Source: Candidatus Pelagibacter sp. RS40
Lineage (GTDB): Bacteria; Pseudomonadota; Alphaproteobacteria; Pelagibacterales; Pelagibacteraceae
NCBI RefSeq assembly: GCF_002101295.1
Contig: NZ_CP020778.1
Span: 716,001-780,000, forward strand
Direction: 5' to 3'
Length of the DNA: 64,000 nucleotides
Part shown: positions 50,855 through 61,928 of the stretch, in pieces
Layout: every line of letters starts with the position of its first letter
Numbering within the stretch: the first letter of the stretch is position 1
Position numbers and translations under genes: made by a program
Notes under the pieces: model-generated
The model's database searches: none
The model's input: only the letters and a program-made list of their open reading frames with translations
Told to the model about the DNA's origin: nothing

Positions 50855-53374
50855 GGATCCACAACAATGCTTATATTTTTTACCTGAGTTGCAAGGACAA
50901 GGCTCATTTCTTCCAATTTTTTTCGTAGATAGTTCGTTAAACTTTTTGTTTTGTTCTTGTGAAAAATTATTATCTTGTTCTTGGCTATCAATTACTTTTA
51001 CATTTATCAAAAAAGTAATTAATTCTGTTTTTAATTTGTTAAGTAAATTCTCAAATAATATGAAAGCTTCTTTCTTATACTCTACTAGGGGATCTCTTTG
51101 ACCATAAGATCTCAGACCTATAACTTGTCTCAATTGTTCTAAATATTGAATATGCAATTTCCAATTTTGATCAATTAATTGTAAGAATATTCGTTTTTCA
51201 ATTTCAAGTGCTTCATTTTTTCCTAGAAGACTAATTCTTTCATCTCTTTTTTCTGAAAATTTATCTTTTACAATTTTTTCAAGTTCTGCATCTTTTACAT
51301 TTGAAATTTCTTTTACTTTCTCATCATCAAATGATTTTCCAAAAATAGTCTTAAAGCTTTTTGTAAAGTCATCTGAAGTGGGATTTGCTAATTTCTTAGA
51401 TTTCAAGATTTTTAATTCATTTAAGTTTTCATCTATAAAATCATCTGCAAATACATTTGCTTCCTTGCTCTCCATAACATTATTCCTTTGACTAAATATG
51501 ACTTGTCTTTGGTCATTAAGTACATTGTCAAATTTTAGTAGGGTTTTTCTTATATCAAAATTTCTCGCTTCAACTTTTTGCTGAGCTCTTTCAAGAGCTT
51601 TATTTATCCATGGATGATCTATGCTTTCTCCATCTTTAAGTCCAAGCTTTTCTAAAATATTATTCATAGACTCTGATCCAAATATTCGCATTAAATCATC
51701 CTCTAAACTTACGAAGAAAATAGAATTGCCCTCATCACCTTGCCTTCCTGATCTACCTCTAGCTTGATTATCTACTCTCCTACTTTCCATTCTCTCAGTT
51801 CCTATTACGAATAAACCTCCCAATTTTTTCACCTTATCTTTTTCGCTTTCGTCTTGACCTCCAAGTTTAATATCAACCCCTCTTCCAGATATACTTGTAG
51901 TTATAATTATTGAATTTATTTTGCCTGCATTGGCAATTATTTCTGCTTCTTTCTCATGATTTTTTGCATTTAAAACAATGTGTTTAATCCCTTTTTTATT
52001 TAACAAATCTGAATAGTGCTCAGATTTATTTATACTTGCAGTAAATACTAACAAAGGTTGGCCAGATTTATTGCATTCAATTATTTTCTCAATTATTGCA
52101 TCGTCCTTTTCTTTTAAAGTTCTGAAAATTTGATCATTCCAATCTTTTCTAATCATTTCTTTATTTGTAGGTATTGATACTACTGGCAAATTATAGATTT
52201 CAAAAAACTCCTCCGACTCGGTTTGAGCTGTTCCAGTACAACCAGATATTTTTTTATAAAGTTTAAAAAAGTTTTGGTAGGTTATAGACGCCAAAGTTTG
52301 ATTTTCAGCATTAACTACTAACTTTTCTTTTGCTTCTAAACTTTGATGGAGCCCATCTCCAAATCTTCTACCTGGAAGCTGTCTTCCAGTTTGTTCATCA
52401 ATTATAATAATTTGATCATCTTTGACTATATAATCACGCCCGTTGTGAAATAAGTGATTAGCTTTTAAAGCTTGATTGACATGATGAACAAGATGTAGGT
52501 TTTCAGGATCATAAAAATTATTATTTTTCAAAATACCAGCGTTTGAAAATATTTTTTCAATATTATCAATACCTTTATTTGTGAGAAGAATATTTTTATC
52601 CTTTTCGTCAATATCAAAGTCATCAGGCTTCAATGTTTTTACAAGTTTATCAATTGCAATATATTGACTGGTTTTATCTTCTGCAGCTCCTGAAATGATT
52701 AAAGGCGTTCTAGCTTCATCAATTAAACACGAGTCTATCTCATCAACGATAGCATAATTATGTCCTCTTTGAACCATGTCTTTTTTTGAAAATTTCATAT
52801 TGTCTCGAAGATAATCAAAACCTAGCTCACTATTAGTTGCATAAGTTATATCCTTCATATAGTTTTCTTTTCTTTCAAGATCAGATTGATGAGTATTTAT
52901 AAAGCCACAACTTAAACCTAGGAATTCATATATTTCCCCCATATTTTGACTATCTCGTTTAGCCAAATAATCATTTACAGTTACTATATGAACACCTTTT
53001 TTTTCTAGTGCATTAAGGTAAGCTGCTAAAGTTATAGTCAAGGTTTTTCCCTCACCCGTTTTCATTTCTGCAATTTTATTTTCATGGAGAGCTACACCAC
53101 CAATTAATTGAACATCAAAGTGTCTTTCATTATGAACTCTTTTCGATGCTTCTCTAACTAAAGCAAAAGCCTCTGGCAATATTTGGTTTATCTTTTCACC
53201 ATCATCTAGTCTCGAAATAAGTTCAGATGTTTTTTTTGGAAAATCAGAATTATCAATATTTTCAAATTTTTTTTCTAAACCGTTAATCTGATTAACTATT
53301 TTGCCAATTCTATCTAACTCTTTTTGATTTCCACTTTTAATTATTTTAGAAAATAGATTTAACGGATTAAACAT
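50849..53374 (-). CDS. secA: Preprotein translocase ATPase SecA
   Basis: SecA pushes unfolded preproteins through SecYEG. The 841-residue protein carries Walker A in EMKTGEGKTL, DEIDSCLIDEARTPL, the preprotein cross-linking domain, the second motor domain with GTERMESRRVDNQARGRSGR-like content, and a C-terminal zinc-binding PCPCNSGKKYKHCC. It is somewhat shorter than the E. coli protein (901). It is transcribed alone, divergent from argJ. Confidence 0.97.
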   Translation of the reverse strand: MFNPLNLFSKIIKSGNQKELDRIGKIVNQINGLEKKFENIDNSDFPKKTSELISRLDDGEKINQILPEAFALVREASKRVHNERHFDVQLIGGVALHENKIAEMKTGEGKTLTITLAAYLNALEKKGVHIVTVNDYLAKRDSQNMGEIYEFLGLSCGFINTHQSDLERKENYMKDITYATNSELGFDYLRDNMKFSKKDMVQRGHNYAIVDEIDSCLIDEARTPLIISGAAEDKTSQYIAIDKLVKTLKPDDFDIDEKDKNILLTNKGIDNIEKIFSNAGILKNNNFYDPENLHLVHHVNQALKANHLFHNGRDYIVKDDQIIIIDEQTGRQLPGRRFGDGLHQSLEAKEKLVVNAENQTLASITYQNFFKLYKKISGCTGTAQTESEEFFEIYNLPVVSIPTNKEMIRKDWNDQIFRTLKEKDDAIIEKIIECNKSGQPLLVFTASINKSEHYSDLLNKKGIKHIVLNAKNHEKEAEIIANAGKINSIIITTSISGRGVDIKLGGQDESEKDKVKKLGGLFVIGTERMESRRVDNQARGRSGRQGDEGNSIFFVSLEDDLMRIFGSESMNNILEKLGLKDGESIDHPWINKALERAQQKVEARNFDIRKTLLKFDNVLNDQRQVIFSQRNNVMESKEANVFADDFIDENLNELKILKSKKLANPTSDDFTKSFKTIFGKSFDDEKVKEISNVKDAELEKIVKDKFSEKRDERISLLGKNEALEIEKRIFLQLIDQNWKLHIQYLEQLRQVIGLRSYGQRDPLVEYKKEAFILFENLLNKLKTELITFLINVKVIDSQEQDNNFSQEQNKKFNELSTKKIGRNEPCPCNSGKKYKHCCGSL

Positions 53375-53429
53375 TTTAATGTACAGTAATTAATGAATAT
53401 ATAGTAATTTTTTAGGGAAATTAAATATC

Positions 53430-54731
53430 ATGGTTTTAGGCATAAACAACTTTTTTGATGCTAGAAATAAAAACGCAAAAGTTGCTGATTTTCAAGATTT
53501 AGACCATTTAGATGGAGTATCGGTATCAGCAGTTTCAGCAAATTTGTATGATCAAAAAAGAGATGACCTCGTTTTATTTTATTTTAGAAATGGAGCTAAT
53601 CATGCATCTTTGTTTACAAAATCAAGTGTTGTATCAGAAAATATAAAGTGGAATAGAAAAATTAAGTCCCAAAAAATACATGCATTATTGATTAATACTA
53701 GAAATGCAAATGCTCTTACAGGATCAGATGGATATGATGCATTAAAAATACTCTCATTAGATTTGTCTGAAAAACTGACACTCAAACAGAAACAGGATGA
53801 AGAGTACCCAAAAATTATTCACTCTGACAGTATACTTTTTGCATGTACTGGTACAATTGGAGAAAAATTTCCTTTAGAAAAAATAAAAAATTCACTTCCT
53901 AATTTAGTTGACAATATAAAATATAATCAAAATAAATTAATATGGATGAAATCAGCTTCAGGTATCAAAACAACAGATACTAAACCCAAGCTAGCAATGT
54001 CAGAGTGCAAAATAGGTAACACACCAATAAAGGTTTATGGCATTGCCAAAGGCTCTGGAATGATATTTCCTAATATGGCAACAACATTAGGATTTCTATT
54101 TACTGATGCAAATTTGTCTTCCTCAATTTTAAAAAATATTCTTAAAGATAGTATTGAAACTACTTTTAATGCAATTTCTTGTGATGGGGACACTAGTACT
54201 AATGATATGGTATCAATTTTTGCTACTAATAAAGCAAAAAATTCAGAGGTGAAAAACTACAAAGAAAAAAAATTAAAAGACTTTAAAGAATCCGTGCACG
54301 AAGTTTTATTGAATTTAGCAAAAAGAGTAGCGGCAGATGGTGAAGGGGCATCTAAATTTGTTACAGTAAATTGTATTAGAGCAAAATCTGTAGCTGATGC
54401 AAAAAAGATCTGCTTTTCAATTTCAAACTCACCTTTAGTAAAAACTGCATTAGCCGGTGAAGATCCAAATTGGGGGAGAATAGCTATGGCAGTCGGAAAA
54501 ACAGAAATAAAAGTTGATATAAAAAAAATAAATATTTCTTTTGGGCCATATAAAATTTTCTCAAAAAATGAATTAGCCAAAGATTATGATGAGCAAAAAG
54601 TTAGAGAATACATGAAAAACGAGTCTATAGAAATAACAGTTGATCTTGGAATGGGTCAAAAAAGTTTTACTTCATATACTATGGATTTAACAAAAGATTA
54701 TATTGAAATTAACGCTGATTATAGATCTTAG
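53430..54731 (+). CDS. argJ: Bifunctional glutamate N-acetyltransferase/amino-acid acetyltransferase
   Basis: ArgJ transfers acetyl from acetylornithine to glutamate, recycling the acetyl group in arginine synthesis. The autocleavage site with the nucleophilic Thr is in NMATTLGFLFTDA. Other family parts are GIAKGSGMI, CDGDTSTNDM, VAADGEGASKFV and GEDPNWGRI. At 433 residues it is slightly longer than usual. DUF1178 follows after 38 bases. Confidence 0.96.
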   Translation: MVLGINNFFDARNKNAKVADFQDLDHLDGVSVSAVSANLYDQKRDDLVLFYFRNGANHASLFTKSSVVSENIKWNRKIKSQKIHALLINTRNANALTGSDGYDALKILSLDLSEKLTLKQKQDEEYPKIIHSDSILFACTGTIGEKFPLEKIKNSLPNLVDNIKYNQNKLIWMKSASGIKTTDTKPKLAMSECKIGNTPIKVYGIAKGSGMIFPNMATTLGFLFTDANLSSSILKNILKDSIETTFNAISCDGDTSTNDMVSIFATNKAKNSEVKNYKEKKLKDFKESVHEVLLNLAKRVAADGEGASKFVTVNCIRAKSVADAKKICFSISNSPLVKTALAGEDPNWGRIAMAVGKTEIKVDIKKINISFGPYKIFSKNELAKDYDEQKVREYMKNESIEITVDLGMGQKSFTSYTMDLTKDYIEINADYRS

Positions 54732-54769
54732 GACATTGAAAATATAATTTTGCTGCTTAAGTAATCATT

Positions 54770-55198
54770 ATGATAAAATACGCACTAAATTGTAGAGACT
54801 GTAACAAAGAATTTGAAAGTTGGTTTGGATCTTCAAAAGAGTATGACAGATTAAAAAAAATGAAATTACTAAACTGTCAAAACTGTAGTTCTTTAAATGT
54901 AGAAAAATCATTAATGGCTCCAAATTTATCAAAAACAAAAAAATCATCTGAGAAAAATGAGTTTAAGTTGAAAGAAGTTAAACAAAAATTAAAAGAGTAT
55001 AAAAAATTTGTAAAAGATAATTTTGATTTCGTGGGTGATAATTTTACTTATGAGGCAAGATCAATTCATTACAATAAAGATAAAAAAAAACTAAAAAAAG
55101 GTATTTATGGCAAAGCCTCAATTGAAGACATCAGAGAGTTAAAAGACGAAGGTATTGAAACAGAAATGATGCCTTGGATTGAGGACAAGGAGAATTAA
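54770..55198 (+). CDS. DUF1178 family protein
   Basis: The 142-residue protein matches the alphaproteobacterial DUF1178 family: IKYALNCRDCNKEFESWFGS at the start with two CxxC pairs (CRDC and CQNC) suggesting a zinc ribbon, a charged middle, and the end IEDIRELKDEGIETEMMPW. Its function is unknown. The stop interlocks with ubiG on the other strand (TTAA, 55195-55198). Confidence 0.85.
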   Translation: MIKYALNCRDCNKEFESWFGSSKEYDRLKKMKLLNCQNCSSLNVEKSLMAPNLSKTKKSSEKNEFKLKEVKQKLKEYKKFVKDNFDFVGDNFTYEARSIHYNKDKKKLKKGIYGKASIEDIRELKDEGIETEMMPWIEDKEN

Positions 55199-55923
55199 AC
55201 TTTCTCAAATTTGGTTATATAATTTACAGATTTATCAGAGGATATTTTCCACTGGTCAAATATAGGATTAAAAGTCAATCCATCAATTTTATTTAATTTT
55301 AATGAATTTTTTTGACAAATATTAATAAGGTTTTTAGGTTTTACAAATTTATCCCATTCATGAGTTCCAATAGGAAGCCATCTTAAAACGTACTCAGCCC
55401 CAACGATTGCAAATAAATAAGATTTTAATGTTTGATTTAGAGTAGCTACAAACATTATCCCATTTTTTTTTAAAAATCTCGAACTTTGTTTAATAAAGAT
55501 ATCCACATTTTCTACATGTTCCACTATCTCCATATTTAAAATTACATCAAATTTTTTAGAAGTTTTTAAATTTTCTGGTGAACAATTAAAATATTTAATA
55601 TTTAATTTACTTCTTTTTAAATGATGCTTGGCAACTCTGATATTGTTTAGAGATGCATCAATGCCGACTACATTTGCACCCAGTCTTGACATTGGTTCAG
55701 ATAGAAGGCCTCCGCCACAGCCAATATCTAATAACTGTAAATTTTTAAGAGGTTTATTATTTTTTTGTAACTTAAAATGTTCAACTAAATTATCTTTAAT
55801 ATATTTAATTCTTATTGGATTAAATTTATGTAGAGGTCTAAATTTTCCAGATGGATCCCACCATTCTTTGGCAATTCTAGAAAATTTTTCTATTTCTTTT
55901 TTATTTATTGTGTTAGTTTTCAT
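55195..55923 (-). CDS. ubiG: Ubiquinone biosynthesis O-methyltransferase
   Basis: UbiG carries out both O-methylations in ubiquinone synthesis. The 242-residue SAM-dependent enzyme has WWDPSGKFRPLHKFNPIR, the SAM motif LDIGCGGGLLSEPM, the acidic GIDAS, and IVEHVENVD. QRNRTLKS-like and LPIGTHEWDKF sections are also typical. It diverges from lysC across a 65-base gap. Confidence 0.95.
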   Translation of the reverse strand: MKTNTINKKEIEKFSRIAKEWWDPSGKFRPLHKFNPIRIKYIKDNLVEHFKLQKNNKPLKNLQLLDIGCGGGLLSEPMSRLGANVVGIDASLNNIRVAKHHLKRSKLNIKYFNCSPENLKTSKKFDVILNMEIVEHVENVDIFIKQSSRFLKKNGIMFVATLNQTLKSYLFAIVGAEYVLRWLPIGTHEWDKFVKPKNLINICQKNSLKLNKIDGLTFNPIFDQWKISSDKSVNYITKFEKV

Positions 55924-55988
55924 TACTTTATTGACTTTATATTCAAGATGTATTTTATCAATATATTTTAATTAAAAAAAATTTACTC

Positions 55989-57203
55989 ATGAAAATTGTA
56001 GTTTTAAAATTTGGCGGAACATCTGTTGGTACAATAAATCGAATAAAAAAGGTTGCAGAAATAATTAGCAGCTATGTGAAGCAAAAATATAAGGTCATAG
56101 TCGTTTCTTCAGCAATGAGTGGAGCAACAAATGATTTAGTAAAAAAATCGAAAGAAATTAGTAGTAATTTTTCTAATGCAGAATACGATGTTCTTGTATC
56201 TTCAGGTGAACAAGTTGCATGTTCATTGATTGCTGGCAGATTGATACATAAAGGATATAAAGCAAGATCATGGTTAGCATGGCAAATACCCATCTACACT
56301 GATAATAATCACAAATTTTCAAGAATAAACCAAATAAATAAAAATAAAATATTACGTTATTTAAAGTCTGGAGGAATTCCAATAATTACTGGCTTTCAAG
56401 GCATTAACAAAGAAGAAAGGATAACCACTATAGGCAGAGGAGGATCAGATGCTAGTGCAATAATGTTAGCAACTTTTTTTAAAGCTAAGAGATGCATTAT
56501 TTATACAGATGTTGAAGGCGTTTATACTACTGACCCGAATAAATTAAAATCAGCAAAAAAAATTAAAATAATTTCTTATGAAGAAATGTTGGAAATGGCG
56601 TCATTGGGTGCAAAAGTAATGCAGCCCGTATCCATACAAGATGCAAGGCTAAATAGAATAAATATAGAAGTTAAATCTTCATTTAATAAAAAATCAGGAA
56701 CACTAATAACAAAGAGAAAAAACATTATTAAAAATAAAATTATAACTGGTATTTCTTCAACCCAAAACGATGCAAAAGTTACTCTAGTAGGTGTTAAAGA
56801 TAAACCAGGTATAGCAGCGGCAATTTTTAAACCTTTATCTAAAAACTCCATTAATGTTGATATGGTTGTACAAAATATATCTGCAAATGGAAAGGAAACA
56901 GATCTTACATTTACAATTAAAAGTGATGATCTTGTAAAGACAAAAAAAATTATTAATGAGAATAAAAGTATAAATTTTACAAAACTAATTTTTGATAAAA
57001 ATGTATCTAAAATTTCTATTATTGGTGTTGGTATGGTTACAACACCTGGGGTTACTTTTAGAATGTTTCAAGCGCTTGCAAACCAAAAAATTAATATTCA
57101 AGTTATCTCAACTTCAGAAATTAAAATTTCTGTATTGGTAAATAAAATTTATGTCAAAAAAGCAATTTTAGTACTTCATAAAGAATTTAAACTAGAAAAA
57201 TAA
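55989..57203 (+). CDS. lysC: Aspartate kinase
   Basis: LysC phosphorylates aspartate for lysine, threonine and methionine synthesis. The 404-residue protein has KFGGTSVG near the start, [23 protein letters not shown] and two C-terminal ACT domains (around [16 protein letters not shown] and [15 protein letters not shown]). These suggest allosteric inhibition by lysine and/or threonine. ispG follows after one base. Confidence 0.96.
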   Translation: MKIVVLKFGGTSVGTINRIKKVAEIISSYVKQKYKVIVVSSAMSGATNDLVKKSKEISSNFSNAEYDVLVSSGEQVACSLIAGRLIHKGYKARSWLAWQIPIYTDNNHKFSRINQINKNKILRYLKSGGIPIITGFQGINKEERITTIGRGGSDASAIMLATFFKAKRCIIYTDVEGVYTTDPNKLKSAKKIKIISYEEMLEMASLGAKVMQPVSIQDARLNRINIEVKSSFNKKSGTLITKRKNIIKNKIITGISSTQNDAKVTLVGVKDKPGIAAAIFKPLSKNSINVDMVVQNISANGKETDLTFTIKSDDLVKTKKIINENKSINFTKLIFDKNVSKISIIGVGMVTTPGVTFRMFQALANQKINIQVISTSEIKISVLVNKIYVKKAILVLHKEFKLEK

Positions 57204-57204
57204 A

Positions 57205-58311
57205 ATGAGCATTAGGCCATTTAGAGATATTAAAAGAAAAAAAACAAAAGCCATAAAAGTTGGGAATTTAGATATTGGTGGTGATAACCCAATATCTGTC
57301 CAATCAATGACTAATACTTTAACTCAAAACTCAAAATCAACAATAAATCAAATCAAAGAAATTGAAAATGCTGGCGCTGATTTAGTGAGGGTTTCATGTC
57401 CCGATCAAGAATCAACATTAGCTTTGAAACAAATAATAAAGGAAATAAATATTCCTTTAGTTGCAGACATACATTTTCACTACAAGCGAGCAATAGAAGC
57501 AGCTGAAAATGGAGCTCATTGTTTAAGAATAAACCCTGGCAACATAGGAGACACTTATAAAATTAAGGAGGTTATAAAAGCAGCTAAAGACAATAATTGT
57601 GCAATAAGAGTTGGAGTAAACGCAGGATCTTTAGAAAAAGATATTTTAGAAAAATATAAAGAACCGTGTCCAGAAGCTTTAGTTGAAAGCGCAATAAGAA
57701 ATATAAATATCTTAGAAAATGAGGATTTTTTTAAATTAAAAGTAAGCGTTAAATCTTCAGATGTTTTTTTATCAATAGGTGCTTATAGACAATTGTCAGA
57801 TAAAATTGATTATCCTTTGCATGTAGGAATAACAGAGGCAGGAAGTTTTTTACCTGGAACAATAAAATCTTCAATAGGATTTGGATCGTTATTATTGGAT
57901 GGAATAGGTGATACCATAAGAGTTTCTTTATCTGACGATCCTGTAAAAGAAATTAACGTTGGAAATGAGATACTAAAATCTTTAAATTTAAGAAATAGAG
58001 GTGTAAGAATAATCTCATGTCCTTCATGTGCAAGACAAGCATTCGAAGTAATTAATACAGTTAAAGTCCTTGAGGAGCGACTATCTCACATTAAAACTCC
58101 TTTAACATTATCAATAATTGGTTGTGTTGTTAACGGTCCAGGAGAAGCTGCTCAAACAGATATAGGAATAACTGGTGGTGGCAAAGGAAACCATATGCTT
58201 TATTTAAACGGTATTGAGAGTGAGAAAATAAAAAGTGAAGAAATTATATCAAAAGTAGTAACTATGGTCGAAAAAAAAGCTGCTGAAATTGAAAATGATC
58301 CAAAAAAATAA
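57205..58311 (+). CDS. ispG: 4-hydroxy-3-methylbut-2-enyl diphosphate synthase
   Basis: IspG converts MEcPP to HMBPP in the MEP isoprenoid pathway with a [4Fe-4S] cluster. The 368-residue protein has the TIM-barrel part with [28 protein letters not shown] and the cluster region: [11 protein letters not shown] and [10 protein letters not shown] supply the Cys ligands. Its stop shares one base with the prfA start (TAATG). Confidence 0.96.
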   Translation: MSIRPFRDIKRKKTKAIKVGNLDIGGDNPISVQSMTNTLTQNSKSTINQIKEIENAGADLVRVSCPDQESTLALKQIIKEINIPLVADIHFHYKRAIEAAENGAHCLRINPGNIGDTYKIKEVIKAAKDNNCAIRVGVNAGSLEKDILEKYKEPCPEALVESAIRNINILENEDFFKLKVSVKSSDVFLSIGAYRQLSDKIDYPLHVGITEAGSFLPGTIKSSIGFGSLLLDGIGDTIRVSLSDDPVKEINVGNEILKSLNLRNRGVRIISCPSCARQAFEVINTVKVLEERLSHIKTPLTLSIIGCVVNGPGEAAQTDIGITGGGKGNHMLYLNGIESEKIKSEEIISKVVTMVEKKAAEIENDPKK

Positions 58312-59384
58312 TGCTACCATTAGCTAAAGTGCAAAGTTTAATTTTAAAACATTCTCAATTAGAGAAAGATTTGTCGAGTGGTGCAATAGATAAAAATTCA
58401 TTTGCAGAAAAATCAAAAGAATATTCAGATTTGAATGAAATTATCAAACAAGCAAAGGAGTATAGTGAATTTGAAAAAAATAAATCGGAATTAGAAATTT
58501 TAATTGCTGATGAAAATGGTGATAAAGAAATGAAAGATCTAGCTGAAACTGAATTAGAGGAGTTGAAAAAAAATTATGAAATTAATGAGAAAAAAATAAA
58601 AATTTTTTTACTTCCTAAAGATGAGGCAGATACCAAAAATGCAATAATTGAAATTAGGGCTGGTACAGGTGGTTTGGAAGCCAGTCTGTTTGCAGGTGAT
58701 TTGTTTAAAATGTATGAAAAGGTTAGTCATAAAAAAAAATGGCAACTAGAAATAATTTCTATTTCAAAAAGCGATGCAGGCGGTCTAAAAGAAGTTATTG
58801 CTTCAATAAAAGGAAAAAATATTTATTCATCCTTAAAATATGAAAGTGGAGTTCATAGGGTTCAAAGAGTACCTGACACAGAGACACAAGGTAGAGTACA
58901 TACCTCAGCCGCAACAGTTGCAGTTTTGCCAGAAGCAGAGGAAGTTGATGTAAAAATTGAGGATAAAGATTTAAGGATTGATGTTTTTAGAAGTAGTGGT
59001 CCTGGTGGTCAAAGTGTAAATACTACGGACTCAGCTGTTCGTATAACTCACATTCCAACCGGAATAGTTGTAAGTCAACAAGATGAAAAATCTCAAATAA
59101 GAAATAAAGAAAAAGGTCTTAAAATTCTCAGATCAAGAATTTATGAATTAGAGAGACAAAAAAGAGATGAGGAAAGATCTAAAGACAGAAAAAGTAAAAT
59201 TGGATCAGGAGATAGATCGGAGAGAATTAGAACCTATAATTTTCCACAAGGAAGAGTTACCGATCATAGAATAAATTTAACTTTACATAAATTAGAAGAG
59301 TTTATGGAAGGTGAAATATTTGACGAAATGATAGAAAATTTGAGTATTCAAGCTCAAGAAGAAGAATTAAATAAATTAGCATAA
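58311..59384 (+). CDS. prfA: Peptide chain release factor 1
   Basis: RF1 ends translation at UAG and UAA. The 357-residue protein has the GGQ motif in [16 protein letters not shown], whose Gln is methylated by PrmC, encoded next. Codon recognition should involve the region [15 protein letters not shown]. It overlaps prmC by one base. prfB is not in the window. Confidence 0.97.
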   Translation: MLPLAKVQSLILKHSQLEKDLSSGAIDKNSFAEKSKEYSDLNEIIKQAKEYSEFEKNKSELEILIADENGDKEMKDLAETELEELKKNYEINEKKIKIFLLPKDEADTKNAIIEIRAGTGGLEASLFAGDLFKMYEKVSHKKKWQLEIISISKSDAGGLKEVIASIKGKNIYSSLKYESGVHRVQRVPDTETQGRVHTSAATVAVLPEAEEVDVKIEDKDLRIDVFRSSGPGGQSVNTTDSAVRITHIPTGIVVSQQDEKSQIRNKEKGLKILRSRIYELERQKRDEERSKDRKSKIGSGDRSERIRTYNFPQGRVTDHRINLTLHKLEEFMEGEIFDEMIENLSIQAQEEELNKLA

Positions 59385-60229
59385 TGAATTATCAAGAATT
59401 ATTAGTCGATGCATCTAAACAATTAAAATTTAATAAATTAAATTCAGCAAAGCTGGATGCTGAATTAATCTTATCTAAAATACTTGGATTAAGTAGAGAA
59501 AAAATTCTTCTTAACTTAAATGAAAAAATAAATGATAAAGTTTTAGAAAAGTTTAATTGGTATTTAAAATTAAGAAAGCAAAATAGACCGATTGCATATA
59601 TTCTGGGCTTTAAAGATTTTTGGAAGTATAAATTTAAAGTAGATAAAAATGTACTAATTCCTCGGCCAGAAACCGAATTAATAATTGAGCAAGCGCTAAA
59701 GAATTTACCCAAATTATCAACCAAAAATATATTAGATATTGGAACGGGATCTGGTTGCATAATTATATCAATAATTAAAGAAAGAGAAAATTGTAAAGCA
59801 ACCGCTATTGATAAATCGTTAAAAGCCTTAAAAGTTGCTAAATCAAATGCAGAAATGCATCATGTACAAAAAAAAATAAAATTTCTGAATATCGATGTTG
59901 ACAAATACTTTGCTAATAAATATGATCTTATTGTATCTAATCCTCCATACATCAAAGATATTGAGATTTTAAGTTTAGATAAGGATGTTAAGTTAAATGA
60001 GCCTAAACTAGCATTATCAGGGGGAATATCAGGCTTAAATAAAGTTTTTAAAGTAATTAATAAAAGTCAAAAACTATTAAAAACAAAAGGAAAGCTTATT
60101 TTAGAGATTGGAGATAAACAAAGTAAAGAAGTGAAAAAATATTTGATAAAAAATAATTTTAACCAAATACAAGTATTTAAAGATTTATCAAGAAAAGATA
60201 GATGCATAGTAAGCACAAAAGCTAATTAA
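59384..60229 (+). CDS. prmC: Release factor glutamine methyltransferase
   Basis: PrmC methylates the GGQ glutamine of release factors. The 281-residue protein has an N-terminal helical domain, FWKYKFKVDKNVLIPRPETE, the SAM loop ILDIGTGSGCI and the catalytic NPPY in IVSNPPYIKD. It forms the usual pair with prfA and shares one base with each neighbour. Confidence 0.96.
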   Translation: MNYQELLVDASKQLKFNKLNSAKLDAELILSKILGLSREKILLNLNEKINDKVLEKFNWYLKLRKQNRPIAYILGFKDFWKYKFKVDKNVLIPRPETELIIEQALKNLPKLSTKNILDIGTGSGCIIISIIKERENCKATAIDKSLKALKVAKSNAEMHHVQKKIKFLNIDVDKYFANKYDLIVSNPPYIKDIEILSLDKDVKLNEPKLALSGGISGLNKVFKVINKSQKLLKTKGKLILEIGDKQSKEVKKYLIKNNFNQIQVFKDLSRKDRCIVSTKAN

Positions 60230-60633
60230 TGAATAATTTCAAAAATAATCCAAGAAGACATAGATTTAGATCTAATAATGATAGAAATTTCAAAAAGAGA
60301 AATGGCAATGGCCATAAGTTAAATGGTGACTTTAATAACAATCCCGAATTTAAAAGAAAAAATCCTGGAAGAAATAACCAAAACGCAGCAAAGTTAATTG
60401 AAAAATATAATGATTTAGCGAGAGAAGCTCAATCAAATGGAGATAAAATATTATCTGAAAATTACTTACAACATGCAGACCATTTTGCAAGAATATTAAA
60501 TTCGCAGGAACAATCTAAAGTTGTGAATTTAAAAACAAATTCTAGTGAACAAAATTCTGAGGCAAAGGTGGAACAAGTTGTTGCTGAAGGTGATAATAAA
60601 GAAATAAAAGAAGAAATTAAAGCAATAGATTAA
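60229..60633 (+). CDS. DUF4167 family protein
   Basis: The 134-residue protein starts with an Arg/Asn/Lys-rich disordered region (about 1-55), then the DUF4167 helix pair AKLIEKYNDLAREAQSNGD and SENYLQHADHFARILN, then an acidic tail. The basic start suggests nucleic-acid binding. Alphaproteobacteria usually carry it after prmC, as here. Function is unknown. Its stop interlocks with the M23 gene stop (TTAA, 60630-60633). Confidence 0.88.
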   Translation: MNNFKNNPRRHRFRSNNDRNFKKRNGNGHKLNGDFNNNPEFKRKNPGRNNQNAAKLIEKYNDLAREAQSNGDKILSENYLQHADHFARILNSQEQSKVVNLKTNSSEQNSEAKVEQVVAEGDNKEIKEEIKAID

Positions 60634-61928
60634 TTTAAGCCTGCAATCAATTCAGATTTTAGAACATCAATTTTAATTTTGTTGACTTCAAAATCTTTAC
60701 GTTCATTTCCTTTAAGAGTTTTACCTGAGGGAAGCTTTAGTTTTTGAGAATTAATTTTTTTACCATTTTCTATTACCTCATAATGCAAATGAGGTCCGGT
60801 TGATAAACCTGTAGATCCTACATATCCAATAATTTGTCCTTGTTTTACTCTAACACCTTTTTTTATTCCTCTTCCAAACTTTGACATATGAGCATAAACA
60901 GTTTGATAGACAGAGTTATGTTTTATTTTAACACAATTTCCACCACCACCGCACCATTTTGCTCTTGTAACTATTCCGTCTCCAGAGGCCATTATTGGTG
61001 TTCCTGTTGGAGCAGCAAAATCTGTTCCTAAATGCATTTTTGTATACCCTAATATAGGATGTTTTCTTTTACCAAACGATGAAGAAAGTCTAGCACCGTT
61101 TATAGGTGTCTTCATGAGCGTTTTTCTCATACTTTTTCCATTTTCGTCAAAGTAATCCGTTTCATTTTTGTTAATTTCAAATTTATATAAATTAAGATCA
61201 CTACCTCGAATATTTAGGTTTGAAAAAATTATGTCACCACTTTCTATAAGTGAACCATCATCATTTTCAAATTGTTCATACATGATTTGAAAAGAATCTC
61301 CTTTCCAAATATCTCTTTGAAAATCTACTTCAAATCCATATAACCTTGCAAATTCAATTATAGTATTTGGTTTTATGTTCAAGTTTAAAGCCGTATTATA
61401 TAAACTATTTTTAATTACCCCTTCTTTGAAAATTATTTTTTTACTTAAATTTTTTTCAGTTATTTTTGTATTAAATTTTGCAAGATTATTATATCTTTTA
61501 AAAATTACATCTTTTTTCTTGTCTATCTCAATTTTAAACTCAACTACTCTTACTTCATCTTTTCTATCTATTTTGAATAATATTTTTTGGTTCAATTTTA
61601 AAGATTTTATTTCTTTAATTGTTTTAATATTATTTAAAATGATTTTTTTTTCAGTGTTTGGAATATTAATACTTTCTAATATATTTTCGTAAGTATCACC
61701 TTTTTGAATTTTATAATCTATTGTTATGTATCTAGGATTTAACTCTGAGGTAAGTGAATTAGTTATTTTTTTTAAGTAAATGTTATTGAAAGATTTTTTT
61801 AAATAATAAATTTGATTTTTCTTATTAGTGTCATAAAAATAAGTTACAAAAACAGCAATAAAAATAAGCAAAATAAGCCAAATAAAATGAGTAAATTCTC
61901 GAAGCTTATCTAAAATTCTATTTTTCAT
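60630..61928 (-). CDS. M23 family metallopeptidase, membrane-anchored
   Basis: The 432-residue protein has one N-terminal membrane helix (about 14-32), a long periplasmic region and a C-terminal M23 (LytM) domain. The zinc site is complete: HLGTDFAAPTGTP with His and Asp, and the HLHYE motif. Such enzymes cut peptidoglycan cross-bridges or regulate amidases during division. It is convergent with DUF4167 and divergent from the rRNA operon. Confidence 0.93.
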   Translation of the reverse strand: MKNRILDKLREFTHFIWLILLIFIAVFVTYFYDTNKKNQIYYLKKSFNNIYLKKITNSLTSELNPRYITIDYKIQKGDTYENILESINIPNTEKKIILNNIKTIKEIKSLKLNQKILFKIDRKDEVRVVEFKIEIDKKKDVIFKRYNNLAKFNTKITEKNLSKKIIFKEGVIKNSLYNTALNLNIKPNTIIEFARLYGFEVDFQRDIWKGDSFQIMYEQFENDDGSLIESGDIIFSNLNIRGSDLNLYKFEINKNETDYFDENGKSMRKTLMKTPINGARLSSSFGKRKHPILGYTKMHLGTDFAAPTGTPIMASGDGIVTRAKWCGGGGNCVKIKHNSVYQTVYAHMSKFGRGIKKGVRVKQGQIIGYVGSTGLSTGPHLHYEVIENGKKINSQKLKLPSGKTLKGNERKDFEVNKIKIDVLKSELIAGLN

